From Gammaproteobacteria bacterium (GTDB lineage: Bacteria; Pseudomonadota; Gammaproteobacteria; UBA12402): a stretch of DNA of 5,661 nt. Shown piece after piece: positions 1 through 4,499 of the stretch. Made by a program: the position numbers and the translations under genes. The stretch lies in NCBI GenBank assembly GCA_028282395.1, contig JANQHY010000159.1, positions 1 to 5,661 on the forward strand. Direction: 5' to 3'. Position 1 is the first letter of the stretch, and each line of letters begins with the position of its first letter. The notes under the pieces were generated by a model. It was not told where the DNA came from and did not search any database. It worked only from the letters and a program-made list of their open reading frames with translations.

Positions 1-239
1 AATCGAATTATGCCAGTGATGTCAAGCACAACCATACTATCTGCGCACAGTTATCAACTTTACAATACAAATAAAAACATATACTTAACCAATTTGAGAA
101 TAGCTATTGGATACATTGCCATTTCTCAGATAATTTAGCGAGAAGAGAAGAAAAATACTCCTCTGTCTAGCAACCAGTACATCGCTCTGCAACAACCCGC
201 TATGTCACCCTGCACCCTACCCCTGTCTTCCTGTAGTAA
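1..239. other. Left-edge non-coding stretch, no gene supported
   Basis: No recognisable gene lies here. On the plus strand one frame is open from base 1 to a TAG at 136-138, with an ATG at 10. The 42-residue product matches no family I know and has no Shine-Dalgarno sequence in view, although the tail of a gene entering from the left cannot be excluded. Minus-strand frames give only tiny peptides of 15-20 residues. A good hairpin followed by a T-run, expected as a terminator for the leftward operon ending at 240, is not visible. Small features are a 10-base palindrome at 99-108 and a C-rich patch at about 206-225. A consensus -35 box (TTGACA) lies on the minus strand at 20-25, but its -10 would fall outside the window. 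Confidence 0.5.
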
Positions 240-833
240 TCACCTACTGTTAGCAATGAAAAGTTGAATTTTCGGGAAGGCTATTTCAATCTTATCGAAT
301 AAATGGCCCTGACCATTTGCTAAGAAAGTCTTCACACCGGGGAATGCTGATATCGTTTCAACAGCATTAATCACCTCATCATCCTGCTGAAGAAGCAAGA
401 GGTATTTTTTCGTTTGTTGGCAGTGAATAATATTATAATCCAAGATAGCTTCTCGTAATTTCGCATCAATATTGTAGGACTGTTTTAAGTAAGGGTGATA
501 TTGTGCCGTTGGTGTATGTTTTAACAACCCAATCACCTCTGCAACCGGATTAATTAAAATTGCCGCTGTGAGTGTTGGATCAGTCTCAATTAAATAGCGC
601 GCATAATATCCACCTAATGAAGAACCGATGATAAATTTACACGTGACTCGATTATGCGATTCTGCCAATAATTGCTTTGCAACAGTTATCGCCTGATGTG
701 GATCAATAGGCAGCTGTGGACAAGTAAAATGCGAACCAGGATAGGTAACAGTCAGCCACTCTTTTAATTTATTAGCTTTAATCGAGTTAGGCGAACTGTT
801 GAGTCCGTGTAGATATAAAAAATAGTCGCTCAC
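240..833 (-). CDS. yqiA: YqiA-type alpha/beta-hydrolase esterase (UPF0227 family)
   Basis: A 197-residue cytosolic protein, close to the length of E. coli YqiA, which is known as an esterase/thioesterase acting on short acyl esters. The family N-terminus is clear: a first beta strand leading into YLHGLNSSP at residues 7-15, then PQLP at 39-42. The nucleophile elbow is GSSLGGYYA (70-78), with Ser72 as the probable nucleophile. Asp152 in QQDDEV and His177 in GQGHLF complete a likely catalytic triad. There is no signal peptide or membrane segment. The start is GTG at 831-833; no better start lies nearby and the next residues already form the family's first strand. The GTG follows the TAA of the upstream SDR gene by 2 bases and lacks a clear Shine-Dalgarno sequence, so translational coupling is likely. 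In E. coli the gene sits beside parE and cpdA; neither is here. The family call is firm, the natural substrate unknown. Confidence 0.86.
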   Translation of the reverse strand: MSDYFLYLHGLNSSPNSIKANKLKEWLTVTYPGSHFTCPQLPIDPHQAITVAKQLLAESHNRVTCKFIIGSSLGGYYARYLIETDPTLTAAILINPVAEVIGLLKHTPTAQYHPYLKQSYNIDAKLREAILDYNIIHCQQTKKYLLLLQQDDEVINAVETISAFPGVKTFLANGQGHLFDKIEIAFPKIQLFIANSR

Positions 834-835
834 AC

Positions 836-1570
836 TTAAGTATCAATCCAATTTAATAATTGACCACGACTATTGATCACTAACGATTTAACCATCGCAT
901 TCGGCGATAGATGGAGTAAGTAATCAACCGTTTTAACAATATCAGCAACTGGCATCATATCCTCAACGGCAACAGTTTTAACATCTTCAGTCATCGGTGT
1001 TTCCACATACCCTGGACAGATCGCTGTCACTGCAATCCCATCCGGCGTCAACTCTTTGTAGAGCGCTTCATTCAACCCCATCAGGGCAAATTTCGATGCG
1101 CCATAGCCGCCGGAATAACGTCTAACACTGACACCGGACTGCGAAGCAATATTAATAATACGACCACTACGTTGGCGCCGCATTAGCGGCACCACTAATT
1201 GAATAATATCAAATGCAGCAACCAAATTTACCTCAAGCATTTTAAGCAGCTCTGCACGCGCCAACTCTGATGTGCCACGCTTACAATAGCCAGCATTATT
1301 TACCAGTAGGTCAATACGTCCCTGCTGTTCAAGCGCTGGCAGCAAAATTTCATCAAGCTGTTTGCCATCGGTAATATCCATAACTAAAGGTATCGCATCA
1401 ATTTCATACCCTTTTGCTGTCACTTCAGTGCAAGTTTTCTGAAGCTGTTCACCATTGCGTGCAAGTATAATGACGCGATAATCGGCCATCATAAGATACT
1501 GCGCAATACCACGACCTATACCGCCACTGGCGCCGGTAACCAACGCGACTTTTTTCTCTTGTGTTGCCAT
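836..1570 (-). CDS. Classical short-chain dehydrogenase/reductase (SDR)
   Basis: A 244-residue NAD(P)-dependent oxidoreductase of the classical SDR type, soluble and single-domain with a Rossmann fold. The cofactor loop is TGASGGIG at residues 12-19. Arg38 at the end of strand beta2 (ARN) favours NADPH by family rule. NNAG is at 91-94. The catalytic tetrad is complete: Asn115, Ser143, Tyr156 and Lys160 (YGASK). A CPGYVETPM segment at 185-193 is the usual loop after strand beta6. The length equals that of FabG, but the FabG C-terminus (an ITG-type stretch followed by VNGG) is absent. The ending, around SPNAMVKSLVI, resembles the YdfG-like/serine-dehydrogenase branch instead, so I do not call it FabG. 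The ATG at 1568-1570 has GGGTGA six bases upstream on the minus strand (1577-1582). It is the first gene of an operon with the esterase and is transcribed away from the SRPBCC-MarR pair. Substrate unknown. Confidence 0.92.
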   Translation of the reverse strand: MATQEKKVALVTGASGGIGRGIAQYLMMADYRVIILARNGEQLQKTCTEVTAKGYEIDAIPLVMDITDGKQLDEILLPALEQQGRIDLLVNNAGYCKRGTSELARAELLKMLEVNLVAAFDIIQLVVPLMRRQRSGRIINIASQSGVSVRRYSGGYGASKFALMGLNEALYKELTPDGIAVTAICPGYVETPMTEDVKTVAVEDMMPVADIVKTVDYLLHLSPNAMVKSLVINSRGQLLNWIDT

Positions 1571-1610
1571 AAAGGTTCACCCGTGCTGTTAATAAAAAGG
1601 AGTTATAAAA

Positions 1611-1639
1611 AATTTATCCTATTTCGATGATGAAAGCAA
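1611..1639 (-). promoter_or_regulatory. Candidate sigma70 promoter for the SDR-esterase operon
   Basis: Read on the minus strand there is a -35 of TTGCTT (1634-1639), a 17-base spacer and a -10 of TAAATT (1611-1616; four of six consensus positions). It would start a leader of about 35 bases before the SDR ATG. It stands back to back with the candidate rightward promoter, the two -35 boxes being 5 bases apart. The match is modest, and AT-rich sequence gives such matches by chance. Confidence 0.3.
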
Positions 1640-1644
1640 TAGGC

Positions 1645-1683
1645 TTGACAGGCAAATATGAATATTGTAAACTTGCATATAAT
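1645..1683 (+). promoter_or_regulatory. Candidate sigma70 promoter for the SRPBCC-MarR operon
   Basis: A perfect -35 TTGACA lies at 1645-1650. At the ideal 17-base spacing the -10 would be TAAACT (1668-1673), four of six matches. Ten bases further on is a perfect TATAAT (1678-1683), but its spacing from TTGACA is 27 bases and nothing 16-18 bases upstream of it resembles a -35. Either the weaker -10 is used with the strong -35, or the strong -10 works alone or with help from a regulator. Both -10 candidates lie in the zone bounded by the inverted repeat at 1664-1698. Confidence 0.45.
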
Positions 1684-1698
1684 ATTTTATTTTACAAT
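1664..1698. promoter_or_regulatory. Inverted repeat flanking the -10, candidate operator
   Basis: ATTGTAAA (1664-1671) and its exact reverse complement TTTACAAT (1691-1698) are separated by 19 bases and enclose the TATAAT at 1678-1683. Overlapping this, 1661-1686 is an imperfect palindrome with AATATT at both ends and further symmetric TA, C and G positions. Dyad-symmetric, AT-rich sites that overlap promoters are typical MarR-family operators, and a marR-type gene is the second gene of the operon starting here. The spacing between the 8-base arms (27 bases from start to start, about two and a half helical turns) is longer than in a usual single MarR site. The inner palindrome may therefore be the better operator, or the arms may bind something else. 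Binding is inferred, not shown. Confidence 0.35.
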
Positions 1699-1719
1699 GA
1701 TATTATGTGAGGTAATGGC

Positions 1720-2136
1720 ATGAAAAAAGAGACATTTAGTAAAATTTATTCGGGAGTAAGCAGAGAGCAGATCTGGCAACTCTGGACAGATATTGATCAA
1801 TGGCCACGCTGGAATCCTGGCATTGATTCTTGCAAACTTCATGGCCCCTTTGCTGTTGGCAGCCACTTCACGCTAAAACCTAAAAATGGCCCGGAAGTCG
1901 ATATTGAAATTGTCGAAGTAGATGACCTGTATCAATTTACTGATTGCACACAGTTTCCTGGCGCTAAACTTTATGGCCATCATGAGATGGTTGAGTGTCC
2001 AGAGGGATTAAAACTAACCAGTGAAGTCACTATGACTGGCGAGATGGCCGATAGATGGTGGCAAAAAATTGGCGAGCAAGTGGCAAAAAAATTACCAGTA
2101 CAAACCGATGCACTGGTAGAATTAGCTAAAAGTTAA
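1720..2136 (+). CDS. SRPBCC-fold (polyketide cyclase/dehydrase-like) protein
   Basis: A 138-residue soluble protein that fills one SRPBCC (START/Bet v1-like) ligand-binding domain. The diagnostic N-terminal segment is intact: strand 1, a helix with REQIWQLWTD (15-24), then DQWPRWNPGI (26-35) and a conserved G-x-F turn near residues 47-50. The middle is strand-rich and ends with TSEVTMTGEMA (100-110). The long C-terminal helix (about 107-137, starting ADRWWQKIG) covers the hydrophobic pocket in this fold. The family binds or converts small hydrophobic ligands, but no catalytic residue can be named and the ligand is unknown. The ATG at 1720 has GAGG at 1709-1712, seven bases away; another ATG at 1715 is out of frame. 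The MarR gene begins 5 bases after its stop, so the two are surely co-transcribed. It may bind or process the regulator's ligand, which is inference from the pairing. Confidence 0.89.
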   Translation: MKKETFSKIYSGVSREQIWQLWTDIDQWPRWNPGIDSCKLHGPFAVGSHFTLKPKNGPEVDIEIVEVDDLYQFTDCTQFPGAKLYGHHEMVECPEGLKLTSEVTMTGEMADRWWQKIGEQVAKKLPVQTDALVELAKS

Positions 2137-2141
2137 CTATC

Positions 2142-2612
2142 ATGCCAGACCCATCACTCTTCTCTTTCTCTGCTCCTGAAGAGAGCCCAGGGCTACTATT
2201 ATGGCAGACCACTATTCTCTGGCAACGCCTGATTAAACAGGCGTTAGCACCTTACGATATCTCCCACAGCCAATTTGTTATTATGGCGAACACAATGTGG
2301 TTTCAGGAACAGGGAGAGATGGCAACACAGATTGATATCGTCATGTTATCAAAGCTTGATAAAATGACGGTGTCAAAAGCGCTAAAAAAGTTGGCAACAA
2401 TGAACTTAATCGAGCGCCATGAACATCAAAGTGATACCCGCGCTAAAACCGTTAAACTCACTGCAAAAGGAAAAAGATTAATGGCAAAACTGATTCCTCT
2501 CGTTGAAGCAACAGATTATAAATTTTTTGACCAGGTCAGTGCAGCACAACAGAAAAAATTGATTACTATTTTAAATACATTGGCAACACGGCAACAACAG
2601 GATGAGAATTAA
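2142..2612 (+). CDS. MarR-family winged-helix transcriptional regulator
   Basis: A 156-residue DNA-binding regulator of the MarR family, expected to act as a dimer whose binding is changed by a small ligand or oxidation. The N-terminal dimerisation helix contains SPGLLLW (15-21) and WQRLIKQALAPY (27-38), followed by the S-x-x-QFVI segment (41-47) seen in one common MarR branch. The winged helix-turn-helix spans about 43-110: the recognition helix is KMTVSKALKKL (74-84) and the wing carries the family D-x-R signature at Asp98 and Arg100, then LTAKGKRL (106-113). A C-terminal helix from about 132 completes the dimer interface. There is one possible redox-neutral point: I see no cysteine, so thiol sensing of the OhrR kind is unlikely. 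No strong Shine-Dalgarno sequence precedes the ATG at 2142; translation is probably coupled to the SRPBCC gene 5 bases upstream. It likely represses its own operon and may control the divergent SDR operon. Confidence 0.92.
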   Translation: MPDPSLFSFSAPEESPGLLLWQTTILWQRLIKQALAPYDISHSQFVIMANTMWFQEQGEMATQIDIVMLSKLDKMTVSKALKKLATMNLIERHEHQSDTRAKTVKLTAKGKRLMAKLIPLVEATDYKFFDQVSAAQQKKLITILNTLATRQQQDEN

Positions 2613-2648
2613 GAAGCAACGATCAAAAAATAGTACAAATAATTGCCA

Positions 2649-4424
2649 TCAATCGTGTGGGCGCTGACAACTTTTAGCCAGATCAATATCAAAAGCGGCC
2701 AATACTAAACCAACATGCGAATAGGTTTGGACAAAGTTACCCCACTGACTACGATCATCAAAACTGACATCTTCACTTAATAGTCCTAAATGGTTACCGC
2801 AATTTAATAGCTCCTCAAAAATGACACAGGCTTTATCCAGCTGTCCTACCTTTATCAAGGCCGATACATACCAGAAACTACAGATCAGAAATGCCACCTC
2901 GGGCATACCGAAATCATCCTGATAGCCGTAACGCATTAGTAAACCACATCCACTAGGGTCTATTACTGCTTCATCCTGCTTAATCTGCTCCTGCGAGATT
3001 TTATCATCGACTAGATAGCCCATATTAATCAACTGTAGTGCGGTGGCATCCATATCTTTGCGATGTTTACTGACACCATAGCAGCCAATGGATTTTGCAT
3101 AACACGCCTCAACCGCTTTCGCAGCACGCTTCACCAATGCTTTAGCCTTAATCACCAATGGCTGATGATCGAAAAAGAGACCAATCTCTAGCGCTTTGGT
3201 TGAACCAGCCCAGTGAAACAGTGCTGTATAAAGATGGGCATCCTCAGAACCGCGCAATTCCCAGATACCTGCATCCGGCTTACCTAAATACTGATCAATC
3301 CCAGTTAATAAATGTTCAATTAAATGTAAATCCTGCAAACGTTGGGGCGGACTGATCCGTCTGTCGAGGTAAAGCGGTGATAGACTCAAAATAATTTGAC
3401 CAAATACATCATATTGACGCTGCGTATAAGCTGCATTACCGATACGCACTGGTGCCTCATTAAGATAGCCCGCCAGTGGCAATGTCAGTTCAGTTAATTC
3501 ACGTAAACCGGTAATACTATAGAGCGGTTGAATTTTGGTAATATCCTCATCAATCAGATTACGAATAAAACCGGCATACTGCGATAACTCTTCAAAGTGA
3601 CCGATCCGACGAAACACCTCTAAAGTGTAGTAACTATCACGCACCCAGAAGTAACGATAATCCCAATTTCTACTGCTACCTAACGACTCCGGCAAACTAG
3701 TAGAGCCAGCAGCTATCATGGCGCCGGTACTCTCATACTGATGCAGTTTGAGTGCCAGACAGGAGCGAATCACCTGCTCCTGATAAACTGAAGGCAGTGC
3801 GCAAGTTGCTACCCAGTGCCACCAATAGTCGCGAGTCCGCTGATAGGAATCAGTAATATCTTCATGATCAAGCTGGCCCCAACTCAGCGTGACATAACTA
3901 TCTTCGAGTAGGCGAAATGATTGTGACTCTAGAATATAGTCAATCGCAATATTACTGCGCAAATAGAGTTTCTCTTGTGGGCCGGTAAAACAGATCGCAC
4001 CATCATTACGATGGGCGTTAGCATTTAGACGACCATAATTATCTTTTGGCAGACAAAGCACCTTAATGCGTGGATTGCCCTCGATACGCTCAATTTTTCG
4101 CACTAATTTAAGCGGCTTATGATAACCACAATCTGTCTGATAGCGCGGAGCAAAATCGATGACACGATACTTACCATCTTCTGCGATAATCTCTGTACAA
4201 AGAATATTGGTATTTTCTAAATAGTATTGCGTTGATGAGAGAATCGGTGTGGCTGGAATGACAGCAAATTCACCACCTTTATCATAATCAAGCAACCCAC
4301 CAAAAATAAAACTGCTATCGAATCGCGGCCAGCACATCCAACAAATATTACTATTCTTTTCTACATAAGCAAGGTAGGCGCAATTGCCAATGATTCCCAT
4401 TTCATAAGTATGACGCCGCTTCAT
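2649..4424 (-). CDS. Cytosolic GH15 glucoamylase/trehalase-type glycosidase
   Basis: A 591-residue glycoside hydrolase family 15 protein, full length for the bacterial glucoamylase/trehalase-like group. The N-terminal beta-rich domain opens with the family segment GIIGNCAYLA (10-19) and CWPRFDSS (31-38). The (alpha/alpha)6 barrel runs from about 215 to 585, with the substrate-site motif RNWDYRYFWVRD (252-263). By family pattern the general acid is probably Glu389 in GIWELRG (386-392) and the general base Glu551 in GLLSED (547-552). GNFVQTYSH (562-570) is the usual closing motif. No signal peptide is present, so it should act on cytosolic substrates. It lies head to head with the trehalose-6-phosphate synthase gene, which favours trehalose as substrate, as for mycobacterial GH15 trehalase; maltose, maltooligosaccharides or another alpha-glucoside remain possible. 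The ATG at 4422-4424 lacks a close Shine-Dalgarno sequence: GGAG sits 14 bases away. No better start was found upstream, and Met9 would remove little. Confidence 0.93.
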   Translation of the reverse strand: MKRRHTYEMGIIGNCAYLAYVEKNSNICWMCWPRFDSSFIFGGLLDYDKGGEFAVIPATPILSSTQYYLENTNILCTEIIAEDGKYRVIDFAPRYQTDCGYHKPLKLVRKIERIEGNPRIKVLCLPKDNYGRLNANAHRNDGAICFTGPQEKLYLRSNIAIDYILESQSFRLLEDSYVTLSWGQLDHEDITDSYQRTRDYWWHWVATCALPSVYQEQVIRSCLALKLHQYESTGAMIAAGSTSLPESLGSSRNWDYRYFWVRDSYYTLEVFRRIGHFEELSQYAGFIRNLIDEDITKIQPLYSITGLRELTELTLPLAGYLNEAPVRIGNAAYTQRQYDVFGQIILSLSPLYLDRRISPPQRLQDLHLIEHLLTGIDQYLGKPDAGIWELRGSEDAHLYTALFHWAGSTKALEIGLFFDHQPLVIKAKALVKRAAKAVEACYAKSIGCYGVSKHRKDMDATALQLINMGYLVDDKISQEQIKQDEAVIDPSGCGLLMRYGYQDDFGMPEVAFLICSFWYVSALIKVGQLDKACVIFEELLNCGNHLGLLSEDVSFDDRSQWGNFVQTYSHVGLVLAAFDIDLAKSCQRPHD

Positions 4425-4437
4425 TTTTCTGTATACT
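4410..4437 (+). promoter_or_regulatory. Candidate promoter for the otsA gene
   Basis: On the plus strand ATGACG (4410-4415, four of six -35 positions) is followed by a 16-base spacer and TATACT (4432-4437, five of six -10 positions). Transcription would begin near 4444 and give a leader of about 30 bases, which includes the TGAGG Shine-Dalgarno sequence at 4464-4468. The -35 lies inside the first codons of the divergent GH15 gene. The call rests on the good -10; the -35 is weak. Confidence 0.35.
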
Positions 4438-4470
4438 ACTCCAATAGTGATAGAAAAAATATATGAGGCT

Positions 4471-4499
4471 ATTATGTCACATCGTCACATCATTGTCAG
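4471..4499 (-). promoter_or_regulatory. Candidate promoter for the GH15 gene
   Basis: Read on the minus strand, CTGACA (4494-4499, five of six -35 positions), an ideal 17-base spacer and CATAAT (4471-4476, five of six -10 positions) form a good sigma70 match. It would start transcription near 4464, about 40 bases before the GH15 ATG. The -10 covers the otsA start codon and the -35 lies within otsA codons 7-9. A second AT-rich hexamer (TATATT, minus strand, plus positions about 4459-4464) has no -35 at suitable distance. Confidence 0.42.

Noticed and set aside
49..60. DnaA-box-like TTATCAACT
   Set aside because: It is a single degenerate copy with two mismatches to the consensus, without neighbouring boxes or replication genes.
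60..122. 20-codon minus-strand open frame with a hydrophobic product
   Set aside because: It is too short, has only a weak GAG upstream, and AT-rich sequence gives hydrophobic peptides by chance.
145..168. Terminator hairpin for the SDR-esterase operon (AGAGAAG with CTCCTCT)
   Set aside because: The stem is 7 bases with a mismatch and is not followed by a T-run in the leftward direction.
836..1570. Calling the SDR FabG because it is also 244 residues long
   Set aside because: The FabG C-terminal ITG/VNGG segment is missing, the ending resembles the YdfG-like branch, and there are no fatty-acid synthesis neighbours.
1627..1710. 27-codon plus-strand open frame, possible leader peptide before the SRPBCC gene
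   Set aside because: It has no Shine-Dalgarno sequence and starts upstream of the likely promoter (TTGACA at 1645), so it would not be fully transcribed; no attenuator-like hairpins follow.
3158..3355. 65-codon plus-strand open frame
   Set aside because: It lies wholly inside the GH15 gene on the opposite strand, has no family match, and the GH15 frame is intact with clear motifs.
4474..4493. CRP site suggested by TGTGA cores at the otsA start
   Set aside because: The two cores are direct repeats 8 bases apart, not the inverted pair with 6-base spacing that CRP requires.
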